From Kiritimatiellales bacterium (GTDB lineage: Bacteria > Verrucomicrobiota > Kiritimatiellia > Kiritimatiellales > Pontiellaceae), in NCBI GenBank assembly GCA_003230915.1, contig QIHI01000068.1:1-36465 (forward strand): a DNA stretch of 36,465 nucleotides, written 5' to 3'. Made by a program: the position numbers and the translations under genes. The first letter of the stretch is position 1; each line of letters starts with the position of its first letter. This document shows, piece after piece, positions 25,387 through 34,238 of this stretch. The notes beneath the pieces are model-generated. The model saw only the letters and a list, made by a program, of their open reading frames with translations, had not been told where the DNA came from and searched no databases.

Positions 25387-27102
25387 ATGAATACCAATAG
25401 CAAAAGCCTAATGGATTGCCTGAAACGTATCCGCCCGATTGAAGCGGAAGTCTACGCTGAGGCAGAAAAGGAATCGGAACAAACCCAAGTTCCACTTGAA
25501 CAGCTTCTAATTAAACAGGGCATTGTTTCCGATACGGACTTGGCATTGGCCACCGCTGATTACTTGGATCTGCGCCCCATTTCACTGAACGGATTCACGC
25601 CTGACTCCTTGCTTATTGAGCTGCTCTCCAAAGAGAAGTGGAAAGAACTTAATGCCCTACCCATTTGCAAGATTGGTTCCCGGCTCACACTGGCCATGGC
25701 CGACCCTTTCGATATTGTTGCCCGCGACACCATCACATCCTCCACCAATATGGAATTGGCTCCGCTCGTGGCCTTGGAATCAGAAATTTCGGAAGTCATT
25801 GAGTCGATCACTAACGAACCAACCCAAGCACTGGAGGATATCCTTAGAGACATGGCCGAAGAAGGGGAGGTCGAGGAACTAGGGAAGGATAGCCTCGACG
25901 AGGATGACAGTTTAGACAACATGCTGGAAACCGCAGGCGAAGCACCGGTTATTCGCATTGTTAACTCCATTCTCATCGAAGCACTACGCAAAGGAGCCAG
26001 TGATATTCATATTGAGCCGATGGAAAAATCGCTGCGACTGCGCAATCGAGTCGACGGGGTGCTCTATGAAATTCCGAGCCCGCCAAAGAACCTTCAGAAT
26101 GCGATTGTTTCTCGCCTGAAAATCATGGCCGATCTCGATATTGCGGAACGAAGAGTCCCACAGGATGGTCGGTTTAAAATCAAGGCACTGAACAAAGAAG
26201 TGGATATCCGCATGAGTATTTTGCCTACCGTACATGGCGAAAAGATCGTGATGCGTATTCTCGATAAAACGGCTCTTGCACCGAACCTCGGCGCGCTAGG
26301 TCTCGACCAACTTTCACTGGATAACTTCTCCTATGCCTTGGGTCAACCCTACGGAATGATCCTCGTAACCGGTCCGACCGGAAGCGGAAAAACGACCACT
26401 CTTTATTCGGCTCTGCAGGAATTGAATGTGGTCGGCACCAATATCATCACCACCGAAAACCCGGTGGAATACCAACTGGAGGGCATTAATCAAGTTCAAA
26501 TTAACCCCACAGTGGGCCTTACGTTTGCGGCTGCTCTTCGCTCGATTCTTCGTCAGGATCCAGACGTGCTAATGGTCGGGGAAATTCGCGATAAAGAAAC
26601 CGCCACCATCGCCGTTGAGGCCGCGTTGACGGGACACTTAGTGCTGAGTACGTTGCATACAAACGATGCCGCCGGAGCTATCGCTCGTCTAATTGATATG
26701 GGCATTGAACCCTTCATGCTGGCCTCATCGCTACTGCTTACACAGGCTCAACGTCTCTATCGCAAGCTTTGCCCCATCTGCAAAAAAGAAATCGATATCC
26801 CCATGGAAACGCTCAAGAAAAACCGTATCGACCCAGATCATTTGGTCGATACCCAGTTCTATCACACTGCAGGCTGCCCAAAGTGTAACAATGTTGGGTA
26901 CAAAGGGCGCGGCGGAATTATGGAAATCCTACTGATAGATGAAACGCTCCGTAAAACAATTTTGAATAACACGGAAGCCGATGCGATTGCCAAAATTGCA
27001 ATTCGGAACGGAATGAGAACCCTTCGTGAAGCCGGATTGGATCGTGTGCGCGAAGGCCTCACCACCATTGAAGAAATTATGCGTGTAACCAGCGAACACT
27101 AG
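25387..27102 (+). CDS. pilB: Type IV pilus assembly ATPase (PilB/GspE family)
   Basis: This 571-residue hexameric motor drives pilin assembly. It has an MshEN/T2SSE_N-type N-terminal domain (about 30-140), a linker rich in acidic residues, and the ATPase core. The core shows Walker A GPTGSGKTTT at 329-338, the Asp box near ITTENPVEYQ, Walker B DPDVLMVGEI at 391-400 and the His box LVLSTLHTNDA. The Zn-binding tetracysteine typical of PilB and GspE but absent from PilT is present: CPIC at 462-465 and CPKC at 497-500. It is the first gene of pilBCSR, with pilC starting 8 bases after its stop. The GGAG before the ATG is rather far (about 14 bases). Confidence 0.95.
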   Translation: MNTNSKSLMDCLKRIRPIEAEVYAEAEKESEQTQVPLEQLLIKQGIVSDTDLALATADYLDLRPISLNGFTPDSLLIELLSKEKWKELNALPICKIGSRLTLAMADPFDIVARDTITSSTNMELAPLVALESEISEVIESITNEPTQALEDILRDMAEEGEVEELGKDSLDEDDSLDNMLETAGEAPVIRIVNSILIEALRKGASDIHIEPMEKSLRLRNRVDGVLYEIPSPPKNLQNAIVSRLKIMADLDIAERRVPQDGRFKIKALNKEVDIRMSILPTVHGEKIVMRILDKTALAPNLGALGLDQLSLDNFSYALGQPYGMILVTGPTGSGKTTTLYSALQELNVVGTNIITTENPVEYQLEGINQVQINPTVGLTFAAALRSILRQDPDVLMVGEIRDKETATIAVEAALTGHLVLSTLHTNDAAGAIARLIDMGIEPFMLASSLLLTQAQRLYRKLCPICKKEIDIPMETLKKNRIDPDHLVDTQFYHTAGCPKCNNVGYKGRGGIMEILLIDETLRKTILNNTEADAIAKIAIRNGMRTLREAGLDRVREGLTTIEEIMRVTSEH

Positions 27103-27110
27103 GAACGAGT

Positions 27111-28202
27111 ATGGCAACGAAAAAAATCAAGGCAAAAGGCGGTCTCCCGATTGTGCGGGGCGCTCGAAAAATCCGGCTCAAGGAACTTCCGGTATTCACT
27201 CGGCAGATGGCGGCCATGCTGGCGGCAGGCATGCCGTTGGTTCAAACCCTCGTCGCCATGGAGGAGCAGACCGACGATAAAAATTTCAAGCCGATCATTC
27301 GCGGCATCCGCACACGCGTGGAAGGGGGCGCGATGTATTCCGAAGCCCTCCTATTCTATCCCACCATTTTCGACGAGCTCTATATAAGCATGATGCGAGC
27401 CGGCGAAGTGGGCGGCATGCTCCCCGCCACATGCGCTCGTGTGGCCTCATTTTTAGAATCCAGTAACCGGCTACGCGCCAAGGTGAAGTCAGCTATGATG
27501 TACCCGACCGTGGTCATTGTAGTGTCCATGATTCTCGCCACCGGCCTAATCATGTTCGTCTTCCCTGTATTTGTTGCCATGTTTGCTGACTTCGATGCAG
27601 AGCTCCCTGGACTCACGCAGGCCCTGCTCAATTTTAGTAACCTACTCACTAAATACTGGTATATTGCGGGAATTATCGTCACAGCACTGATATACGGGTT
27701 TAGATTTTTATATAAAACGGATAAGGGACAATATCAAATTGATAAGCTCAAATTAAAGGTTCCAGGTCTAGGGAATCTCGCCACAAAAATTGCAATCGGC
27801 CGCTTTGCCTCTACCTTTTCTCAGCTTATGCACAGTGGGGTTCAAATCATCGAATCGCTTGAAATCGTTGGATTGGCCACGGGCAATCGCGTAATCGGTG
27901 ACTCTCTGCTAGATGCGCGAAAAATCGTCGAAGAAGGAGAGCCGCTCTCCCGGGCACTGGAGCCCAACAAATACTATCCACGCATGCTCGTCCACATGCT
28001 TTCCGCTGGTGAAAAAACCGGACAGGTGGAAGAGATGATGGATAAGGTTGCCGAATTTTACGACAACGAAGTGGAAACCATGCTTGCGAGTCTCACCTCG
28101 CTAATCGAACCGTTGTTGATGGTTTTTGTCGGAGGGATCATCGGCACCATCGTGATCGCGATGTTCTTGCCTATTTTCAAGATGAGCGAAATCGTGGTAT
28201 AG
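27111..28202 (+). CDS. pilC: Type IV pilus inner-membrane platform protein (PilC/GspF family)
   Basis: This 363-residue protein has the duplicated GspF fold. The first copy begins at ELPVFTRQMAAMLAAGMPLVQTL, and the second contains RFASTFSQLMHSGVQIIESL, each with the A-G-P/Q pattern of this family. Three membrane segments are visible, near 137-160, 183-200 and 330-355 (the last in FVGGIIGTIVIAMFLPIF). It forms the platform that the PilB ATPase turns. An AGGA site lies before ATG 27111, and the pilS-like gene follows 13 bases after the stop. Confidence 0.94.
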   Translation: MATKKIKAKGGLPIVRGARKIRLKELPVFTRQMAAMLAAGMPLVQTLVAMEEQTDDKNFKPIIRGIRTRVEGGAMYSEALLFYPTIFDELYISMMRAGEVGGMLPATCARVASFLESSNRLRAKVKSAMMYPTVVIVVSMILATGLIMFVFPVFVAMFADFDAELPGLTQALLNFSNLLTKYWYIAGIIVTALIYGFRFLYKTDKGQYQIDKLKLKVPGLGNLATKIAIGRFASTFSQLMHSGVQIIESLEIVGLATGNRVIGDSLLDARKIVEEGEPLSRALEPNKYYPRMLVHMLSAGEKTGQVEEMMDKVAEFYDNEVETMLASLTSLIEPLLMVFVGGIIGTIVIAMFLPIFKMSEIVV

Positions 28203-28215
28203 GAAAATAAAAACG

Positions 28216-29544
28216 ATGCGCAGCCCCAAACATAGATCTTCATGGCCGGAACTGACGGCAATTCTGCTGGTACGTCTGAGCGTTTTATGGCTGTTCGTCC
28301 TCATATCCCTGCTGCTCCCCCATGATGATGCCGCGTTCTATGCCTTCATGAGTATTGCCTTCACCATCACCATCCCCTACTCACTCTGGTTGCGCAATAG
28401 GTTGCACTCCACTCAGCTGACGCCCGTGCAGTTTTTGGTTGATCTGGTTCTTGTAACCGGACTGATCTATTTCACGGGCGGTGTTCATAGCGATCTCACG
28501 CTGCTCTATCCTCTGGTCATCCTTTCAGCTGGAATTGTGGCCACTCCTCGACAAGCGGTAGCCATTACTCTGCTGGGTATCTTCATTTACCTTTTAATGG
28601 TCGTAATGCTTACGCAAAATATACTAGTGGAATACCTGCCTGAAGGTAAAGAAGCGGGATTGAAGACCATCTATCCCGCCATCGCCCTGCGCATCTTCAC
28701 ATTCGCATTATTTGGTGCCGTCAGCATATATATCTCCAAACGTTGCAACTACTTTCGTCAACACGATCAAGATACTCGGGAAACCGCACAGACCCTACTA
28801 AGGAATCTTGGAGTCGCCACGCTTGTGCTGGATCGTAAAGGTAAAATTCTAATGTCAAACCCGCTCGCTTGCGAACTCCTTTGCACGACCGAACAAGAGT
28901 TGGTCAGCCGGAATTTTCCGGATCTGTGCGTTTCCGAAAACCTTTCCATTCCGAACCACTATGGCCTCTCGGCACACCTCTCTCGAACAGATGCCGTTCC
29001 CCTTCCCGTATCACTCAGTCGAACCGATGTCACACTGCCTGCCGTTGCATTGAACCCGTTCGATAAAAACCAGGAAACCTTTTCTGCCACACTGCTCTCC
29101 TTTTACGACATCTCCTACTCACTAAACCTGGAACATCAACTTCGGCAAGTAGAACGAATCACCGCCGCCACTCGGATCGCCGGCGAAATGGCCCACGAGA
29201 TACGCACACCACTAACTTCTATTTCCGCCTCGGTTCAGCTCTTGAAATATTACGAAGAAAAGGCCACCGCATCCGACTGGCTACCGAACAGCGCACGTAA
29301 AAAAGACCGAACCGAACTCTTCGACCACATCACCAGCGCATCCGAACAAATGGACACCGTTATCCAAAACTTTATCGACTTTGCCGAGTTTTCCCCTGAT
29401 GACCTTCTTTCAATCATTAAGCTTGACTCCAATGACGAAAATCAGAGTTATATAGGCCACTTGAACATGATAGCAAAAGGTTTTGAGAATGGCCAAGATT
29501 CTGATCGCGGACGACGACCCAACAATCCTCAGTTTACTGAATAA
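28216..29544 (+). CDS. PilS-like sensor histidine kinase lacking the ATP-binding domain
   Basis: This 442-residue protein has about six membrane helices in residues 12-173, the PilS arrangement. A PAS-like region follows (about 190-300, TLVLDRKGKILMSNPLACEL), then a HisKA dimerisation/phospho-acceptor helix with His327 in GEMAHEIRTPLTSI. After this it simply ends: residues 390-442 have no N, G1, F or G2 box of a HATPase domain, and the last ~20 residues are read from inside the pilR start. Neither other frame between 29400 and 29490 continues a kinase domain. The neighbour is the matching response regulator. It may be phosphorylated in trans, act as a phosphatase, or be damaged. Confidence 0.85.
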   Translation: MRSPKHRSSWPELTAILLVRLSVLWLFVLISLLLPHDDAAFYAFMSIAFTITIPYSLWLRNRLHSTQLTPVQFLVDLVLVTGLIYFTGGVHSDLTLLYPLVILSAGIVATPRQAVAITLLGIFIYLLMVVMLTQNILVEYLPEGKEAGLKTIYPAIALRIFTFALFGAVSIYISKRCNYFRQHDQDTRETAQTLLRNLGVATLVLDRKGKILMSNPLACELLCTTEQELVSRNFPDLCVSENLSIPNHYGLSAHLSRTDAVPLPVSLSRTDVTLPAVALNPFDKNQETFSATLLSFYDISYSLNLEHQLRQVERITAATRIAGEMAHEIRTPLTSISASVQLLKYYEEKATASDWLPNSARKKDRTELFDHITSASEQMDTVIQNFIDFAEFSPDDLLSIIKLDSNDENQSYIGHLNMIAKGFENGQDSDRGRRPNNPQFTE

Positions 29545-30862
29545 AATACTACTTTCGAAGAGGCACGACGTGCAACTCGCCGAACATGGAGGTGTTGCGG
29601 AGAAGTTGCTTAAATCCGAACAATTCGACCTATTGATCTCCGATATCAAAATGGAGCCCGTCGATGGGATGCAATTGCTCAAGAACACTCGGAAACTACG
29701 CCCCCATGTTGGAGTGATCATGCTCACCGCATACGCCACCGTCTCCACGGCGGTCGAGGCCATGAAGGAAGGAGCTTTCGACTACATTCCTAAACCTTTC
29801 AAAATTGATGAACTACTCGAAACCGTCAAACGCGCGCTCGACTACCAAAAGTCGATAGCTGAGCAGATCAGCGGAAGCAGCCATATTGAAGCCAAAAAAT
29901 ATTTCGGAAACATTGTCGCAGAAAGCGATGGCATGGTAAATGTCTGCGAAATGATCAAGCGGGTGGCTCCCACAAAAACCACGATCATGATTACTGGAGA
30001 TAGCGGAACCGGCAAGGAACTGGTTGCAGAAGCGCTCCATAGCTTCAGTGCCCGCTCGGAAGGTCCTTTCATCCCCGTCAACTGCGCCGCGCTACCAGAA
30101 ACCTTGATTGAGTCCGAACTATTCGGCCACGTCAAAGGAGCCTTCACCGGAGCCAACACCAATAAAGAAGGGCTGTTTGAAGCCTCTCAGGGTGGAACCC
30201 TCTTTCTTGACGAAATCAACTCGATCCCCCACCCGCTACAATCAAAATTACTACGCGCCATCCAGAACAAGAAAATTCGGAAAGTGGGCGGAACCGACGA
30301 GTTCGCAGTCGATGTGCGTATCGTGGCGGCCTCAAACCAAAATCTGGAAATGCTTGTAAAGGAAGGAACCTTCCGCGAAGATCTTTTCTATCGCCTCAGC
30401 GTAATCACCATCGATATCCCCCCACTTAAACAACGCCCGGAGGATATCCTCCCCCTTGCACAGCATTTTATTTCTCAAGAAATGGAAGGGAGCGAGTTCC
30501 CCGTAATGGACAATGCCGTACTTGCCATCCTGCAAAACTACGTCTGGCCGGGCAATGTCCGCGAACTTCAAAATGTGATCCAGCATTGCATGACTTTCAT
30601 GCGGGACGGGAAGATTTCCAAAGAAACCCTTCCTTCCAAACTCATTGTTTCCTACGAAGAGAACCCTGGCGCCCAAAATGCTGCTCTCACGGGCGAATTT
30701 GGAAAAGGAAAGTCGCTTAAAGCATTTCTTCGCGCCAAGGAAAAAGAATACCTCAAAAACGTCATTAACACCATGGGTGGCGATAAGGTGAAAGCGGCTC
30801 AAGAACTAGACATCAGCCTTGCCACCCTCTACCGGAAACTCCCAGAGGAAAAAGGAAGTTAA
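29489..30862 (+). CDS. Sigma-54-dependent response regulator (NtrC family, PilR-like)
   Basis: This 457-residue activator has three domains. The receiver (1-120) has Asp52 in LLISDIKMEP as phospho-acceptor and a conserved Lys in YIPKPF. The AAA+ domain (about 145-380) has Walker A GDSGTGKE, the sigma-54 contact loop GAFTGA and Walker B GGTLFLDEI. A Fis-type helix-turn-helix lies at the end (KVKAAQELDISLATLYRKL). I chose ATG 29489, with AAAAGG 8 bases upstream, over a TTG at 29483. The start lies inside the pilS-like frame (56-base overlap), so translation may be coupled. Candidate targets are the four -24/-12 sites in this locus. It closes the pilBCSR operon. Confidence 0.93.
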   Translation: MAKILIADDDPTILSLLNKILLSKRHDVQLAEHGGVAEKLLKSEQFDLLISDIKMEPVDGMQLLKNTRKLRPHVGVIMLTAYATVSTAVEAMKEGAFDYIPKPFKIDELLETVKRALDYQKSIAEQISGSSHIEAKKYFGNIVAESDGMVNVCEMIKRVAPTKTTIMITGDSGTGKELVAEALHSFSARSEGPFIPVNCAALPETLIESELFGHVKGAFTGANTNKEGLFEASQGGTLFLDEINSIPHPLQSKLLRAIQNKKIRKVGGTDEFAVDVRIVAASNQNLEMLVKEGTFREDLFYRLSVITIDIPPLKQRPEDILPLAQHFISQEMEGSEFPVMDNAVLAILQNYVWPGNVRELQNVIQHCMTFMRDGKISKETLPSKLIVSYEENPGAQNAALTGEFGKGKSLKAFLRAKEKEYLKNVINTMGGDKVKAAQELDISLATLYRKLPEEKGS

Positions 30863-30880
30863 GATTTCTGACATAGGCAC

Positions 30881-31285
30881 CTATACAGAGAGGGTATGAA
30901 CGGAGAGGTGGAGCGTACAAACGCATTGATTCTCACGATCATCAAACTGCGCTCTAAATTTCAACGTATGACGGGCATATTCTCTCTCAAAGATCCCTTC
31001 CATCGGTTCAGGAAATCGGAAGGGATTCAGCCCACAAAGTACCTTGATCCGGTTAATCACTATTTCTGGATCTGGTAGGCAGGGAGGAATCTTGTCAAGG
31101 GAGCTCTCATCAGCACCGGGTAGAGGGCAGGAGGAATCTATCGTCAGTTCGGTACAAGAACTCCGGAGCATGTGGCTCGGAAGCCAATCCACATATTCAG
31201 AGGCCTTCGGCGGATCTTTCTCGCCAGCCCCTCTCCCTGTTGGATTAAACACAGCCTTTATCTTACTGAATAAACTTTCTACCAT
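30881..31285 (-). CDS. Uncharacterised 134-residue protein, last gene of the prepilin cluster
   Basis: I do not recognise this protein. It starts at ATG 31285, 5 bases after the stop of the 31291-31986 gene, with no clear ribosome-binding site of its own, and ends 18 bases from the convergent pilR stop. It is mostly soluble-looking, with four or more cysteines (for example SSCTEL, SSCPLP, PPCLPD, CVCTLH) and a C-terminal beta-like part (HTLKFRAQFDDRENQCVCTL). It has no signal peptide. The tight spacing argues for a real gene in the operon; a chance frame cannot be ruled out. Confidence 0.5.
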   Translation of the reverse strand: MVESLFSKIKAVFNPTGRGAGEKDPPKASEYVDWLPSHMLRSSCTELTIDSSCPLPGADESSLDKIPPCLPDPEIVINRIKVLCGLNPFRFPEPMEGIFEREYARHTLKFRAQFDDRENQCVCTLHLSVHTLSV

Positions 31286-31290
31286 GAAGA

Positions 31291-31986
31291 TTAGTTAACA
31301 CTAATCACCTTGCTTTGTGCAATCCAGATATTCCCCCAATCATAGATAAGGATTTCTTTCCCGCCGGTCATCATCGTACCGGAAGGTTCCCCTAACAAGT
31401 GTAGCACGCGCTCCCGGCTGTCGCCCACGACGGGTAGAGCCTTGGGGAATTTCACAGAGGCTGGCAGTTTCTTAGCCACTGCCGGACTCTTTTTGGAAGC
31501 CGCCGGGGAGCGTGAAGTTCCCGCAACCGATTTGGGCGAAACCCTCGCAGCACGTTTCACCCGTTGTCTTGAGACCGGTGAGGCGGTGAGTACGGTAAAT
31601 TTTTCGTCTTTCAACTCGGCCATTGCGGATTCGTCGGAACGCATCCACCGGATCGGCTTTTGCTCGGATAGAGGAATCCCGGGAACCGTCCAAACCTCCC
31701 ATTCAACCTGATTATTATTCAAACGAAGCAGGCTATCTAGATCTTTTTCTCCCATGCCTTCTTTGCGGTATTGCGCACGAAAAGTGACTCCCTCAAAAAA
31801 TTCAAGCTCAATAGAGGTTGCTCTAGAATAATAACGTAACAAACCAGAGTCGTCCTTATCGAGTTCTCCTCCAACAGGGCTTCCCCATATTTTTTTACAC
31901 GCAGCTTGGTCAACTCCTAGCTGAGCGTAAACACCGCTTCCCCAAAAAACCAAGGCGATAACCACCCATTTAATCTCTGTTTTCAT
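31291..31986 (-). CDS. Secreted protein with SmpA/OmlA-like C-terminal segment
   Basis: This 231-residue protein has a clean signal peptide (MKTEIKWVVIALVFWGSGVYA, cleaved before Gln22). The mature N-terminal half (ACKKIWGSPVGGELD, then FFEGVTFRAQYRKEG) resembles a small beta-alpha module of the SmpA/OmlA kind. A linker rich in Ser, Pro, Ala and Lys follows, and then a second similar module (GDSRERVLHLLGEPSG, KEILIYDWGNIWI). Such modules are known from outer-membrane assembly lipoproteins, but no lipobox Cys is present here. An AGAGG site precedes ATG 31986. It sits 25 bases after the PilX-like gene, so a periplasmic role in pilus assembly is plausible but unproven. Confidence 0.7.
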   Translation of the reverse strand: MKTEIKWVVIALVFWGSGVYAQLGVDQAACKKIWGSPVGGELDKDDSGLLRYYSRATSIELEFFEGVTFRAQYRKEGMGEKDLDSLLRLNNNQVEWEVWTVPGIPLSEQKPIRWMRSDESAMAELKDEKFTVLTASPVSRQRVKRAARVSPKSVAGTSRSPAASKKSPAVAKKLPASVKFPKALPVVGDSRERVLHLLGEPSGTMMTGGKEILIYDWGNIWIAQSKVISVN

Positions 31987-32011
31987 AGTTAAAAACCTCT
32001 TAGATCCAATG

Positions 32012-34210
32012 CTATTGGATCGCCGAATAGCTACTCCACGTACCTGGATTTAAACGCCACGCTGTATCCAACTGAATTCCCCGTTGGTAACCCACCGGAC
32101 CCGGAAGACCCGGCACAATGATACTTCCGTCACGAATTCGTTCGTCCAAGGTGATGTCGAGTCGAGTTCGGTCGCTTCCTTCACGTCCAAGAGCCACTTT
32201 ATTCCCCGCACTCATATTGCCGAACACACTAATAAATGGCTGATCGGCGGTATTCAGGTTGATGTCAATAAAATCATTTTCCGCATAGAGCATCGCATGG
32301 ATTCCACCGCCGGTTCCAAACTGGGTATCCCCAATGTATATATTCCCACTATCCACCACGTCTGGATTCTTGAGCGCAATTAAAACCAGTGCATCCGATG
32401 GATTATTGACAACCGTGCTGTTCATCTCCGCGCGAGTAAGGTCATTCGCATAGTCGGCATTGTAATAAAATTCATCAGAGATGGTTACATTTCCTTTCGC
32501 CACAATCGTAATGCGTGTCCCCGGCTCTCGGAAACGCATCGCGAAGGCCGTTGGGCTGTGGATATAAAGATTGCCCTCCACATAGTATACCTTGCCATTG
32601 TGCTCAGGCTTCACATCGATAAATTCGGGCGAAGTGTACATTGTTCCGTCGATCGATGCACTGTCATCGCGGTTTTTATAGGTAGGATCAGTTGGATCCT
32701 CGAGGAAATAATCGTTAACTCGAATTCCGTTATGGTCATAGAGTTTCGTATAAGTCCGGTCTCCTGGGTTACGCTGGAAAATATGTTCTGCTCGAGAAGA
32801 ATCGGTGATTCTAACATCATTCCCATAGTCGGAACTTGTGACGGCTATATCGTGCCCCCATCTTTGTTGAGCGCCGATCGGGCGAGTGCCCGCCTTGTGC
32901 TCACCGTAATACATGCTCGCCAAATTTGGGGGAGAGATCAGGGGATCCCCTCCGTTGGCCGGCACCTGCCCCGCTGCTGGAGCGGGCATCCCCGTGATGG
33001 TGCCATATGCCTGAGTGCCGTAATCGTAGATTCCGTTTCGATCGTCCACAAACTGTTCACCCTCATTGTAGATTCCGTTTCCGTCAATCCACGGCTCGCC
33101 GGGGTCGAAATCGCCATCGCCCGATCCCGAGTCCTCAAATTGTTCAGCCGCCCAGTTTTGAGAACGGTCATTGGTTTTCCACACCCAGTTTCCATTTCTC
33201 CTAAGCTTCCACCATCCGCCAGGAGGATCGTAACGCCCGTTCTGACGCCTTCTTCGACCGGGGTCGTCCGTCCATTCCTCACCGACGTCCCAAACCCCAT
33301 TTCCGTTGTCGACGATGGTATCAATACCGGCGTCGTAGATGGCATTGCCGTTGTTATCGATGTAGCCGTCACCGGCATCGCGCACGCCGTTTCCATTGAT
33401 ATCGGTAAATACCTCTCCCTCGTCATAGAGTCCGTTGCCTGCAGAATCGAGAAAAGCTTCGCCATAGTCATAGAGGCCATTGTTGTATACCTTGTCCATG
33501 TCAGATGCTATGCTCGACCTGTAGTCGTTAAACTGCGCCGCCGTTAAAATATTGGTGAAGCTCTGAGAGGTATAGGCATCCGTCCACGTTTCGTTCGTTA
33601 CATTCCAGATTCCGTCATAATCCAAGTCATCGAGTATTTCTGGGAGTCGTAAAAAAGAACTTCCGCTCAAATTAATATTGCCGCCAGAGTAAACATCACC
33701 CCGAACAAAGTCAGCCGAATACCCGTTCCCACCCACCTCAAGAACGTAGTTGTCTCCATCAACATTTCCTGCAAACAAGGCGTGCGAGTACAACGCATGA
33801 ATGCTCCGCGACCCCGCTCCGAGCACGACCCCCGACTGGACCACTTTCTGACTTCCACGGTATCTGCCAATGGAGACCAACATATTCTGGCCATTCACCA
33901 GCTGCACCTCCGTACTGAACCCCCAATTGGTATCCTCGACAAATGCACTTTGCTCATCAAAATAATTTTGGGATGCAGCGAATGAAATACGCCCCTCTCC
34001 TGAGTGATTCAGATCCATAACCGCAATGTTAAGCCCTGATTCAGCCAAATGCATGGCCTTTTTTCGATACATCGCTATCTCGCTTTGTTTGGAATAACTC
34101 ATGGTCACGGTAATAATCGCTCCGAGGGTGAATCCCGCTATAGTCAATAGCACAACGCTCATCACCAATGTCGATCCTGCACGTCTCACGTGTTGATCAA
34201 TAATTTTCAT
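32012..34210 (-). CDS. PilX-like pilus assembly protein with calcium-loop-like repeats
   Basis: This 732-residue protein begins with a PilX_N-type lead: a basic start, a membrane helix (about 13-36) and the phrase KKAMHLAESGLNIAV, close to the AFQAAEAGLR pattern of that family. There is no Glu5-type prepilin motif after a GF cleavage site, so processing by prepilin peptidase is doubtful. Residues 241-399 hold about eight imperfect repeats of a roughly 15-residue unit (N-G-N-G-x-x-D-x-G-E-x-F/W-x-D). Beta-rich sequence follows, with phrases such as YYVEGNLYIHSPTAFAMRF and GTRITIVAKGNVTI that recall beta-helix proteins. GAGGAG precedes ATG 34210. It lies in a minor-pilin cluster, and a surface or pilus-tip role is inferred. 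Confidence 0.78.
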   Translation of the reverse strand: MKIIDQHVRRAGSTLVMSVVLLTIAGFTLGAIITVTMSYSKQSEIAMYRKKAMHLAESGLNIAVMDLNHSGEGRISFAASQNYFDEQSAFVEDTNWGFSTEVQLVNGQNMLVSIGRYRGSQKVVQSGVVLGAGSRSIHALYSHALFAGNVDGDNYVLEVGGNGYSADFVRGDVYSGGNINLSGSSFLRLPEILDDLDYDGIWNVTNETWTDAYTSQSFTNILTAAQFNDYRSSIASDMDKVYNNGLYDYGEAFLDSAGNGLYDEGEVFTDINGNGVRDAGDGYIDNNGNAIYDAGIDTIVDNGNGVWDVGEEWTDDPGRRRRQNGRYDPPGGWWKLRRNGNWVWKTNDRSQNWAAEQFEDSGSGDGDFDPGEPWIDGNGIYNEGEQFVDDRNGIYDYGTQAYGTITGMPAPAAGQVPANGGDPLISPPNLASMYYGEHKAGTRPIGAQQRWGHDIAVTSSDYGNDVRITDSSRAEHIFQRNPGDRTYTKLYDHNGIRVNDYFLEDPTDPTYKNRDDSASIDGTMYTSPEFIDVKPEHNGKVYYVEGNLYIHSPTAFAMRFREPGTRITIVAKGNVTISDEFYYNADYANDLTRAEMNSTVVNNPSDALVLIALKNPDVVDSGNIYIGDTQFGTGGGIHAMLYAENDFIDINLNTADQPFISVFGNMSAGNKVALGREGSDRTRLDITLDERIRDGSIIVPGLPGPVGYQRGIQLDTAWRLNPGTWSSYSAIQ
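33014..33490 (-). repeat. Tandem Asp/Asn/Gly-rich repeats within the PilX-like gene
   Basis: About eight imperfect ~15-codon units encode segments such as YNNGLYDYGEAFLDS, AGNGLYDEGEVFTDI, NGNGVRDAGDGYIDN and NGNGVWDVGEEWTDD. A divergent, Arg-rich and Trp-rich interruption (RRRRQNGRYD..) lies in the middle. Positions 1, 3, 5, 9 and 12 of each unit are D/N-rich, as in EF-hand-type calcium loops. The DNA units are only partly conserved, so the array is old or selected at protein level. Confidence 0.75.
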
Positions 34211-34238
34211 TTTCGATACTCCTCTTTTGGATCTATGC

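Noticed and set aside
29483-29488. A TTG start two codons upstream for the PilR-like regulator
   Set aside because: ATG 29489 has a better-spaced AAAAGG site and gives the standard receiver-domain start MAKILIADDD.
32558-33547. A 329-residue plus-strand frame opposite the PilX-like gene
   Set aside because: It arises from the repetitive, biased codons of the minus-strand repeats; the minus-strand protein has a membrane lead, a ribosome-binding site and an operon context.
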